DNA of 5,954 nucleotides from an uncultured Lachnospiraceae bacterium (lineage in GTDB: Bacteria > Bacillota_A > Clostridia > Lachnospirales > Lachnospiraceae), in the NCBI GenBank assembly GCA_902783205.1, contig CACZQE010000103.1:1-5954 (forward strand), written 5' to 3'. Positions 1 to 5,954 of this stretch are shown in pieces. The stretch's first letter is position 1. Each line of letters starts with the position of its first letter. The notes beneath the pieces are model-generated. The model saw only the letters and a program-made list of their open reading frames with translations. It searched no databases and was not told the DNA's origin. A program made the position numbers and the translations under genes.

Positions 1-838
1 AGAAAATCCCATTTTACAGGTTAAGGACGTACATTTCAGATATAATGATGAGAAAGAAACTTTAAAAGGAATCAGCCTGGATATATATGAAGGAGAAAAA
101 ATTGCTGTCCTGGGCTCCAACGGCGCAGGAAAATCCACATTTTTCCTGAACATCAACGGCGTATTAAAGTCAAGCTCCGGAGAGATCTGTTACCGGGGAA
201 AGACAATCGACAAGAAGAGCCTTAATGAGCTCAGAAAAAATGTAGGTATCGTGTTCCAGGATGCCGACAATCAGATTATTGCTTCTACCGTTGAGGCAGA
301 AGTTTCCTTCGGTCCCATGAACCTTAAGCTTCCCCGTGAAGAGGTGGTGGCAAGGGTTGAGAAGGCGCTTGCCTATATGAATATCAGCGACTTTAAGAAG
401 AGAGCGCCCCACTATCTCAGCGGCGGAGAGAAAAAGCGGGTCAGTATCGCGGATATCATCGCAATGGAATCCGAGATTATCATTTTTGACGAGCCGACTG
501 CTGCTCTGGATCCTCTGAATGCTGCCATGCTGGAAGAGGTTCTGGGAAAGATGAATGATGAAGGAAGGACCATGCTGATCTCCACTCATGATGTGGACTT
601 CGCATACCGCTGGGCTGACCGGGCAGTCGTATTCAGCGACGGACAGATCATAGCGGACGATACGCCTTTTAATATCTTCATGAGGGATGATATACTTGAA
701 CAGGCCAGCTTAAAGCACCCCACCATGTTTGATGTGTACAGGATCATGGAGGAGAGCGGGCTGGTACCGGCAGCGGATCAATATCCCAGAAACATACCGG
801 AGTTCAGAAATCTTATCGCTGCAGGATGCGGAAGATAA
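1..838 (+). CDS. cbiO: Cobalt/nickel-type ECF transporter ATP-binding protein (CbiO-like), 5' end cut by window
   Basis: ATPase subunit of an energy-coupling-factor importer, acting on the inner face of the membrane to power uptake of a metal ion (cobalt or nickel) or vitamin. The frame opens at base 2 and gives 278 residues before the TAA. Visible in order: Walker A GSNGAGKST (residues 38-46), Q-loop VFQDADNQ (84-91) followed by the TVEAEVSFGP stretch typical of CbiO/EcfA, signature LSGGEKKR (139-146), Walker B IIIFDE with catalytic Glu164, D-loop ALDP (168-171) and H-loop His196 in STHDVDFAYRWADR. Base 1 is the third base of a codon ending in A, so at least that codon and the start codon lie outside; the family length (about 280) suggests little else is missing. 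The STHDVD motif and the single ATPase with a C-terminal tail favour CbiO over EcfA1/EcfA2, but the substrate cannot be read from this subunit. CbiM/CbiQ-type partners would be expected upstream, outside the window. Confidence 0.9.
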   Translation, partial: ENPILQVKDVHFRYNDEKETLKGISLDIYEGEKIAVLGSNGAGKSTFFLNINGVLKSSSGEICYRGKTIDKKSLNELRKNVGIVFQDADNQIIASTVEAEVSFGPMNLKLPREEVVARVEKALAYMNISDFKKRAPHYLSGGEKKRVSIADIIAMESEIIIFDEPTAALDPLNAAMLEEVLGKMNDEGRTMLISTHDVDFAYRWADRAVVFSDGQIIADDTPFNIFMRDDILEQASLKHPTMFDVYRIMEESGLVPAADQYPRNIPEFRNLIAAGCGR

Positions 839-853
839 ATATAATAGAAAAGC

Positions 854-884
854 GAATACCAAAAGAATACCATATAGAATACCA
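854..884. repeat. Three direct copies of GAATACCA
   Basis: The octamer GAATACCA occurs at 854-861, 865-872 and 877-884, spaced 11 and 12 bases apart. The first and third copies extend to GAATACCAAAA. The array fills most of the gap between the ABC gene stop and the terminator stem, inside the 3' UTR of the plus-strand transcript. The spacing is close to one helical turn, which would suit a protein-binding array, but local duplication by slippage is equally possible. No function is known to me. Confidence 0.6.
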
Positions 885-924
885 AAAAAGAGAAGAAGCA
901 CCGGATCAGTGCTTCTTCTCTTTT
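884..924. terminator. Bidirectional intrinsic terminator between convergent genes
   Basis: A perfect 16-bp stem pairs AAAAGAGAAGAAGCAC (886-901) with its exact complement at 909-924 around a 7-base loop (902-908). In the plus direction it lies 45 bases after the ABC gene stop and ends in TTTT. In the minus direction the run of six A at 884-889 becomes a U-tract, so it can end the phosphatase transcript too. The TGA of the minus-strand phosphatase gene lies in the loop (908-906), and the right arm encodes its last codons (K-E-K-K-H). Confidence 0.88.
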
Positions 925-3900
925 CCTTTATATTCAATGCAAAGCATTGTCAGGTCATCGAACTGCTCAGTGTCTTTGACAAATCGGTCCACAGCCGCGT
1001 GTACATTTTTCATGATCTGCTCGGGCGAAGCGTCCGGATTTTCATTCAGCACTGCAATCAGACGGTCTGTGCCGAACATGGCCCGATCTTCATTGGAAGC
1101 TTCCGGGACGCCGTCCGTATAGACAAAGAGCTTGTCGCCGGGACTGAGTTGTATTTTGTAGTCTTTGTATTCTATGCCGTCCATGGCGCCGATTACCAGG
1201 CCATGTGTATCTTTGAGGAGTTCAAAAGGTCTGCCCGCATGTTTTATGATCGGGTATTCATGCCCTGCGTTGGCTGCGATGACTTTTCCTGTGGAGATTT
1301 CCATGATCCCCAGCCAGACTGTAACAAACATGTCTACCTTGTTGTCAGAGGACAGGAAGTCATTGACTTTGGTCAGAATTTCAGCTGCAGACTGGCTCAT
1401 TACGGCATAACTCTGAAGGAGGACCTTGGATACCATCATAAAGAGCGCTGCAGGAATACCTTTGCCGCTGACATCTGCCATAACAAGACACAGGTGGTCA
1501 TCATCAATCAGGAAGAAATCGTAGAAATCGCCGCCTACTTCACGGGCAGGCTCCATAACGGCATAGACATCGAATTCATCCCGGTCAGGGAAGGGCGGGA
1601 AGTCATGGGGAACCATGCCTTTCTGGATCTCCGTTGCCATATTAAGCTCGCTGTTGATTCTCTCCCGCTCGGCAGCCTCCCTGTGCTTCTTTTCCAGAGC
1701 CTGAGTCTGTCTCTTCAGATAAGCATGGACAAAGAGGGCGACAAGCAGTGCGGCGCCCAGGCCGCAGACCCAGTAAAACCAAACATACTCATAAACTTTC
1801 TTAGCCTTTGTGATGTTGATATAAAGAGTCTTTTTTCCCTGTTCCAGGGAATCCGTCAGTTCCATTTTGAACCGGTAGGAGCCTCCCGGCAGATTGGTGT
1901 AGGATACCGGCGTCAGGTTTTTGCAGTTTACGGTCACGGTATGCCTGTCAAATCCTTCCAGACGGTAGGAAACTCTGGGATCTGACAGAGAATAATTATA
2001 AACATAATCGTAAATCGTCAGTTTCTGCGTATCCGCGGGAATTCGGAAATTCCCTTTCCGGTCGGGATAGATGCGACTCTCATCCGCGTCGACAAAAGGA
2101 ACTGCCTGCTTGACATTACTGATATTTTCAAAAGAATTTTCGATATTGATCAGTGCAACGCCGGTGTTGCCGGCAATGTAAAGGTCGCCTTCTTCTGTCA
2201 GTTCGCTGTAGGAATTGGCGGTGGAAACACAGGGCAGACCGTCGGCCAGACCGTAATGGACGGGACGGACTTCATCGCCGGAAAGCATTTGTTCACACGG
2301 AAGAACATAGATCCCGTTACTGCTGAGAATCCACAAGTCTTCCCTGCTGTTTTTATAGATGTCAAAATTATTGGAGTAAGGGAAATTCCCCACAGTGGTC
2401 ACCTGATAGTCTTCTGACATATAGGCAATGGAATTGCTGGTCACAATCCAGAAAAGTTTTTGCTGAGAATCATACTTGACCCGCATCACGATTCCTGAGG
2501 ACAGGCCCTGCTTCTGATCAATGCAGCGGGTCCCGTCTTTATTGATCACATAGATGCCGCCGCCGTTAGAGCCCATGACAATATCTCCGTTTGGAGCGGA
2601 ACACACCGAAAGAGTTTCGGGGTTGGTGATACCGTTGCTCTCATCGTAAGCAGCTGTGATCCGGTCACCTTCGATCACATTCACACCGCCGGTACAGGCT
2701 ACCAGCATGGATCCGTCCGAAGCCTCGTAGACTGTGCGGACATGATTTGAGAGGAGACCGTCAGCTTCGGTAAATACTGTCAGATCTCCGTGATCATAGC
2801 GCAGAAGATCCCTTGCCCGCCAGGTTGAGATCCACAGGCGGTCTTTGCTGTCCCGGATCAGAGAACGGATCCGGCAGCCTTTCAGGTGTTTTATGAGATC
2901 TTTGGCTCCCAGAGCCTGGCCGGATGCTGTTTTTGCACTGGTAATCGGAACTGAATCCACGGGTCCTTTGTCATCTGTGACCATCAATCCCGTATCTGTT
3001 GCGATGAAAAGCTTTCCGTCGTACTTACAGGTTGAATTGACCACATTTTCTTCCATCCCGAACTGGCCGAAGAGGTCAGTAAAGGGGTTGGAAACCAGCT
3101 TCATGACACCCTGACGGCGGGAGGTAAACCAGAGATTTCCCTGGTAATCTGCCATCACCTGGCAGACAGTATTATTGAGCGGCAGCTGATCCAGGGCATG
3201 AAAACCCCGGTCGTCCAGAACGCCGATTCCGTTGAGACCGCAGAGCCAGACCTTGTCACCAATCTGCCGCATTTCCATCAGGCAGTTCAGAGGAGAAATA
3301 TCAATCCGTTTCATTTGGAGCGGGTCTTCTCCCGGACTCCCGTAATAAACAGTGGAAGTCTCTGTTCCCAGATATACTTTTCCCGGCGAATTCATATCCG
3401 GCAGAAGGCAGGTGATTCCCTGAATCGGCGACATTGTGTGATCAGTATAGTTTAACAGAGAATTCTTTCGGATCGTGAAATAGTCGTCCTGATTGGTCAG
3501 ACAGTAAAGCAGATCGTCATATCCCCGCCGGATCTTGTCAATATAGGCCTTGCTGACTCTGGGATCGTCAAATGTGCTGACAGTATAATCAGGGGAGATC
3601 ATCATAATGCCATGGGTAGTTCCCACATAAATGGTTCCGTTTCTGTCTTCATCAATGCAGGTGATGACGGAGGAGGTAAAGCCCTCTTTTGCTCCCCAGA
3701 TCCGGTATTTTCCGTTTTCCATCAGGGCGAGCCCACTGTCGTTGGTACCGATCCACAGGCGGTTGCGGCTGTCTACAAACAGGCAGGTGATGCTGCTGAT
3801 TCCGGAAGTGGAATCCATCCGCTCAAATGTATTTCCGTCATACCGGATCAGTCCTCCGTAGCTTCCGATCCAGATGAAGCCTTCACTGGTCTGAACGATA

Positions 3901-4118
3901 TCATTGGCTTCGGAAGTGGGCAGTCCGTTGGTATTGTTATAAAGTATGGCAGAATAATTATCCCTGTGACCGATCGGATCTACGATCGAAACAGAGGTTC
4001 TTGCCGGACTTTTCGCGGCTTTGGCAGGCTGTGCGGGCAGGAAAAAGAAGACTGCCAGACACAGAAAGAGCCGCAGAATGAAAAATGGCTGACCGGGCAG
4101 CCGGTTTTCTCTTTTCAT
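906..4118 (-). CDS. Membrane sensor-phosphatase: 14-blade propeller, Y_Y_Y domain, SpoIIE/PP2C phosphatase
   Basis: A 1070-residue single-pass receptor expected to bind an external ligand and control a cytoplasmic Ser/Thr phosphatase. Residues 1-34 are a signal peptide (basic start, hydrophobic 12-28, cleavage after AKA). Residues 55-660 carry fourteen blade motifs with a period near 41, such as GFIWIGSYGGLIRYDG (80-95) and GNLWFTSRRQGV (327-338), i.e. two seven-bladed Reg_prop propellers. A Y_Y_Y domain spans about 700-770, a membrane helix 777-801 and a charged helical linker 802-835. The SpoIIE/RsbU phosphatase domain runs from about 836, with metal-ligand motifs GGDFYD (Asp864), ADVSGKG (Asp882), YTDG (Asp1002) and FDDLT (Asp1054/1055), so it should be active. 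There is no HAMP, histidine kinase or DNA-binding domain. Family members dephosphorylate STAS-domain anti-sigma antagonists; none is encoded nearby. The start is supported by AGGAGA eight bases plus upstream. It follows the carbonic anhydrase by 35 bases, probably as an operon. The ligand is unknown; a glycan is a guess from related sensors. Confidence 0.93.
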   Translation of the reverse strand: MKRENRLPGQPFFILRLFLCLAVFFFLPAQPAKAAKSPARTSVSIVDPIGHRDNYSAILYNNTNGLPTSEANDIVQTSEGFIWIGSYGGLIRYDGNTFERMDSTSGISSITCLFVDSRNRLWIGTNDSGLALMENGKYRIWGAKEGFTSSVITCIDEDRNGTIYVGTTHGIMMISPDYTVSTFDDPRVSKAYIDKIRRGYDDLLYCLTNQDDYFTIRKNSLLNYTDHTMSPIQGITCLLPDMNSPGKVYLGTETSTVYYGSPGEDPLQMKRIDISPLNCLMEMRQIGDKVWLCGLNGIGVLDDRGFHALDQLPLNNTVCQVMADYQGNLWFTSRRQGVMKLVSNPFTDLFGQFGMEENVVNSTCKYDGKLFIATDTGLMVTDDKGPVDSVPITSAKTASGQALGAKDLIKHLKGCRIRSLIRDSKDRLWISTWRARDLLRYDHGDLTVFTEADGLLSNHVRTVYEASDGSMLVACTGGVNVIEGDRITAAYDESNGITNPETLSVCSAPNGDIVMGSNGGGIYVINKDGTRCIDQKQGLSSGIVMRVKYDSQQKLFWIVTSNSIAYMSEDYQVTTVGNFPYSNNFDIYKNSREDLWILSSNGIYVLPCEQMLSGDEVRPVHYGLADGLPCVSTANSYSELTEEGDLYIAGNTGVALINIENSFENISNVKQAVPFVDADESRIYPDRKGNFRIPADTQKLTIYDYVYNYSLSDPRVSYRLEGFDRHTVTVNCKNLTPVSYTNLPGGSYRFKMELTDSLEQGKKTLYINITKAKKVYEYVWFYWVCGLGAALLVALFVHAYLKRQTQALEKKHREAAERERINSELNMATEIQKGMVPHDFPPFPDRDEFDVYAVMEPAREVGGDFYDFFLIDDDHLCLVMADVSGKGIPAALFMMVSKVLLQSYAVMSQSAAEILTKVNDFLSSDNKVDMFVTVWLGIMEISTGKVIAANAGHEYPIIKHAGRPFELLKDTHGLVIGAMDGIEYKDYKIQLSPGDKLFVYTDGVPEASNEDRAMFGTDRLIAVLNENPDASPEQIMKNVHAAVDRFVKDTEQFDDLTMLCIEYKGKEKKH

Positions 4119-4125
4119 TATCCTG

Positions 4126-4131
4126 TCTCCT
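4126..4131 (-). promoter_or_regulatory. Ribosome binding site of the sensor-phosphatase
   Basis: The minus strand reads TTAGGAGACAGGATAATG. AGGAGA lies 7 bases before the ATG at 4118-4116, good Shine-Dalgarno strength and spacing, and this fixes the start just ahead of the signal peptide. It sits inside the 35-base gap after the carbonic anhydrase stop. That gap leaves little room for a separate promoter and supports co-transcription. Confidence 0.85.
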
Positions 4132-4153
4132 AAGTTATCACATGGTTACATTT

Positions 4154-4687
4154 TCAGGTGTCAAGCCATTCGACCTTTCCGGAAACAATATCATAGATTC
4201 CGCCGGAAATGTTCACTTTGCTGATCTCCGGATGTGCGGCGAAGTCCTTTTCCAGTCTGTCCATGGCATGCAGAACATTGAGCCGGCAGGCTTTGTCCGG
4301 ATCTTTTTCGTCTCCGACTGCCTCCTGGATATCATCGGTAATATACTGGATAAAACCGTCACTGTGTCCGCTTAAGGCAGCAGCAACAGCACCGCAGCCT
4401 GTATGCCCCAGCACGATGATCTGGTCACAGTGCAGGTGGGAAGCTGCGTATTCGATGCTGCCCAGCTGATGGTTGTCCAGCACATTTCCCGCTACCCGGA
4501 TTACAAACAGATCCCCTATATCCGCGGAAAAAATGTGCTCCGGGACTACACGGGAATCCGAACAGCAGATGACGATGGCGTAGGGATGCTGTCCTTCTTC
4601 TGCTGTCCGCCGCCGCAGTTCTCCTGAAGAAGTATTCTGAAAGATTTCATTTCCCTGATTTAATTTTATTCTGATTTTCTTATGCAT
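4154..4687 (-). CDS. Beta-class carbonic anhydrase
   Basis: Cytoplasmic zinc enzyme interconverting CO2 and bicarbonate, supplying bicarbonate to carboxylases or buffering pH. From the ATG at 4687 it is 177 residues, a normal size for short bacterial beta-carbonic anhydrases. Visible signature: CCSDSRVVPEHIF with zinc ligand Cys42 and the Asp44/Arg46 dyad, then GHTGCGAV with zinc ligands His95 and Cys98. The N-terminal KLNQGNEIF matches the family's L-x-x-GN-x-x-F helix, and the C-terminal GGIYDIVSGKVEWL is the usual last strand. The frame stays open to ATGs at 4723 (189 aa) and 4753 (199 aa). The 4753 ATG overlaps a TATAAT box and has no ribosome site, so it is unlikely; 4723 also lacks one; 4687 has only weak GGAAG/AAAGG. 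The start is therefore uncertain, the identity is not. It follows the asnS terminator and leads into the sensor-phosphatase 35 bases later. Confidence 0.93.
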   Translation of the reverse strand: MHKKIRIKLNQGNEIFQNTSSGELRRRTAEEGQHPYAIVICCSDSRVVPEHIFSADIGDLFVIRVAGNVLDNHQLGSIEYAASHLHCDQIIVLGHTGCGAVAAALSGHSDGFIQYITDDIQEAVGDEKDPDKACRLNVLHAMDRLEKDFAAHPEISKVNISGGIYDIVSGKVEWLDT

Positions 4688-4691
4688 ATTT

Positions 4692-4704
4692 CTTCCGGAC
4701 CTTT
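4692..4704 (-). promoter_or_regulatory. Possible weak ribosome binding site of the carbonic anhydrase
   Basis: Upstream of the ATG at 4687 the minus strand reads AAAGGTCCGGAAGAAATATG. GGAAG is 4 bases and AAAGG 12 bases from the ATG, so neither has ideal spacing. They are still better than anything before the ATGs at 4723 or 4753, and are the reason for preferring the 4687 start. Confidence 0.35.
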
Positions 4705-4751
4705 CTCTTGCTGTTTTCTTCATTTGTTCTGTGTAATGATATCTACCAGTC

Positions 4752-4780
4752 ATTATATCACAGGCACAGTGACTTCAGAA
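4752..4780 (-). promoter_or_regulatory. Probable extended -10 promoter of the carbonic anhydrase/sensor-phosphatase unit
   Basis: The minus strand carries TGATATAAT (4760-4752), an exact match to the extended -10 consensus TGnTATAAT of the housekeeping sigma factor. The best -35 is only TTCTGA (4780-4775), at 17 bases, or TTTCTG at 18; both are weak, as is common with extended -10 promoters. It lies just downstream of the asnS terminator, where a new transcript would be expected to begin. The predicted start of transcription is around 4744-4746, inferred from spacing only. Confidence 0.6.
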
Positions 4781-4798
4781 ACAATATTATTCATATGT

Positions 4799-4827
4799 AA
4801 AAAAAGACCCGGAGATATCTCCGGGTC
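4799..4827 (-). terminator. Intrinsic terminator of asnS
   Basis: Positions 4806-4827 form a perfect 22-base palindrome, a GC-rich stem GACCCGGAG closing on a four-base ATAT turn. On the minus strand it is followed by seven U (4805-4799). It begins 26 bases after the asnS stop. The plus strand has no U-tract after it, so it should act mainly in the minus direction. Confidence 0.92.
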
Positions 4828-4853
4828 ACTCTGAATACAAGTTGTGCTAATGA

Positions 4854-5954
4854 TCAGAATCGGCAGTTCCTGGGTGTACGGGCATAGGGAATAGTATCTC
4901 TGATATTGCCGATACGGGTAAGATACAGCATCATTCTCTCTAATCCTACGCCAAATCCCGAGTGCTTGATCGTGCCGTACTTACGAAGATCAACATACCA
5001 CTGCAGGGGCTCGACGGGAACATTTAATTCCTTCATTCTTTCAAGCAGGACATCGAATCTTTCTTCACGCTGAGAGCCGCCGATCAGCTCGCCGACACCG
5101 GGAACCAGAAGGTCACAGGCAGCGACAGTCTTGCCGTCGTCATTTAAGCGCATATAAAATGCCTTGGTCTCCTTGGGATAGTTGATCACAAAAAGAGGTC
5201 CGCCTGCTTTTTCCTCACAGAGATATCTCTCATGTTCGGACTTTAAGTCCATACCCCAGCTGACGGGATATTCAAACTTCTTATCCGCTTTAAGAAGATA
5301 CTCAATGGCCTCATCATAGGTGTAAACCTTAAAATCGGAAGCTGCGGTTTTCTTCAGGTCACTGATGAGAGTTTTCTTCTTGTCAATGAATTTATTGAAG
5401 AAGGCCATTTCATCAGAGGCATTTTCAAGGACATAGTTGATACAGTATTTGATCATTCCCTCGATCACCTGCATGTCATCATAGAGATCGGCGCTGGCAA
5501 TCTCAGGCTCGATCATCCAGAACTCGCTTGCATGGTAAGGCGTATTTGAATTCTCGGCTCTGAAGGTAGGGCCAAAGGAGTATACACTTCCCAGAGCAAG
5601 AGCAAAAGGCTCCAGATGCAGCTGGCCGGAAACAGTCAGGCAAGCGTGACGTCCGAAAAAGTCCTCCTCATAATGGTCATCCGCACGGGTTGTAACAGTA
5701 AATGCCTCTCCTGCCCCTTCCGCATCATTTGTTGTGATGAGCGGCGGGGTCACATACTGAAAACCACAGGACTGAAAATAGTTGTGAATAGCAGTAGAAA
5801 GAACGGAACGGACTTTAAACATAGCCTCAAAAGTATTTGTTCTGGGACGCAGGTGGGGCATCTCGCGAAGCTTTTCGAAACCGATTCTGTTCTTCTGAAG
5901 GGGATAATCCGGTGTTACCGCGCCGATCAGGGTTACTGTATCGGCCGCGAAATC
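4854..5954 (-). CDS. asnS: Asparaginyl-tRNA synthetase, N-terminus outside the window
   Basis: Class IIb aminoacyl-tRNA synthetase that charges tRNA-Asn with asparagine using ATP in the cytoplasm. The frame is open to the window edge and gives 366 residues plus TGA; the family is about 460, so roughly 95-100 residues, mainly the OB-fold anticodon-binding domain, are missing. The linker YPLQKNRIGFEKLREM leads into LRPRTNTF and the catalytic core. Visible are the motif 1 region (NYFQSCGFQYVTPPLIT, about 58-74), motif 2 FRAENSNTPYHASEF (131-145), the GELIGGSQREER segment and motif 3 GFGVGLERMMLY with Arg340. The HASEF and NIRDTIPYARTP stretches separate it from aspartyl-tRNA synthetase. The internal ATG at 5861 is not the start, because conserved synthetase sequence continues upstream. 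A strong terminator follows. No control element can be seen because the 5' end is outside. Confidence 0.96.
   Translation of the reverse strand, partial: DFAADTVTLIGAVTPDYPLQKNRIGFEKLREMPHLRPRTNTFEAMFKVRSVLSTAIHNYFQSCGFQYVTPPLITTNDAEGAGEAFTVTTRADDHYEEDFFGRHACLTVSGQLHLEPFALALGSVYSFGPTFRAENSNTPYHASEFWMIEPEIASADLYDDMQVIEGMIKYCINYVLENASDEMAFFNKFIDKKKTLISDLKKTAASDFKVYTYDEAIEYLLKADKKFEYPVSWGMDLKSEHERYLCEEKAGGPLFVINYPKETKAFYMRLNDDGKTVAACDLLVPGVGELIGGSQREERFDVLLERMKELNVPVEPLQWYVDLRKYGTIKHSGFGVGLERMMLYLTRIGNIRDTIPYARTPRNCRF

Noticed and set aside
170..589. Minus-strand open frame of 139 codons
   Set aside because: It lies opposite the Walker A to Walker B region of the ABC ATPase, with no family resemblance and no ribosome site. 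It is a shadow.
854..884. The octamer array as a minimal CRISPR
   Set aside because: The repeat is 8 bases and the spacers 3-4 bases, far below CRISPR sizes, and no cas gene is present.
826..1122. Plus-strand small frame across the GAATACCA repeats and the terminator
   Set aside because: It begins inside the ABC gene end, reads through the hairpin and continues antisense to the phosphatase domain. Its repeated residues simply translate the octamer array.
729..1985. Long plus-strand open frame (418 codons) over the phosphatase 3' half
   Set aside because: It is antisense to the clearly conserved Y_Y_Y and SpoIIE coding region, has no recognisable domain, and its start lies inside the ABC gene. 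It is an open-frame shadow.
4050..4118. Lipoprotein signal on the sensor-phosphatase (Cys20 in the hydrophobic stretch)
   Set aside because: Residues LFLC do not fit the lipobox (small residues needed before the Cys) and the Cys lies mid-segment. An ordinary signal peptide cleaved after AKA fits better.
3612..4133. Plus-strand frame of 173 codons opposite the phosphatase N-terminus
   Set aside because: It is antisense to the signal peptide and first propeller blades, which are convincing on the minus strand.
4806..4827. The 22-base perfect palindrome as an operator
   Set aside because: Its GC-rich stem directly followed by seven U on the minus strand, just after the asnS stop, is fully explained by an intrinsic terminator.
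4854..5861. AsnRS starting at the ATG at 5861
   Set aside because: The 31 codons upstream continue the conserved synthetase sequence (YPLQKNR region), so that Met is internal and the gene runs off the window.

Overview
The window looks like chromosomal DNA from a low-to-mid-GC Firmicute, most likely a gut clostridium of the Lachnospiraceae type. This is inferred from the protein character (CbiO-like ECF ATPase, clostridial-style AsnRS, short beta-carbonic anhydrase), AGGAG-type ribosome binding sites and U-tailed hairpin terminators. No mobile element, CRISPR array, tRNA or rRNA is visible, and coding density is high.

Layout. Bases 1-838 (+) hold nearly all of an ABC transporter ATPase of the cobalt/nickel ECF (CbiO) type, cut only at its extreme N-terminus. 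A short spacer with three copies of an 8-mer leads to a strong two-way terminator (884-924) separating it from the convergent genes. Everything else is on the minus strand, transcribed right to left: the C-terminal three quarters of asparaginyl-tRNA synthetase (5954-4854, asnS, N-terminus outside the window), its terminator (4827-4799), a probable extended -10 promoter (4760-4752), a beta-class carbonic anhydrase (4687-4154), and 35 bases further on a 1070-residue membrane sensor-phosphatase (4118-906).

The most interesting object is the sensor-phosphatase. It has a signal peptide, fourteen recognisable beta-propeller blades (two times seven), a Y_Y_Y domain, one membrane helix, a short charged helical linker and a complete SpoIIE/PP2C phosphatase domain. 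The outside half is the architecture known from Bacteroides hybrid two-component polysaccharide sensors, but the output is a serine/threonine phosphatase instead of a histidine kinase. It is apparently co-transcribed with a carbonic anhydrase. No STAS-domain substrate, anti-sigma kinase or sigma factor is encoded in the window, so the target of the phosphatase cannot be read here. The asnS and ABC genes are ordinary neighbours, insulated from this two-gene unit by terminators.
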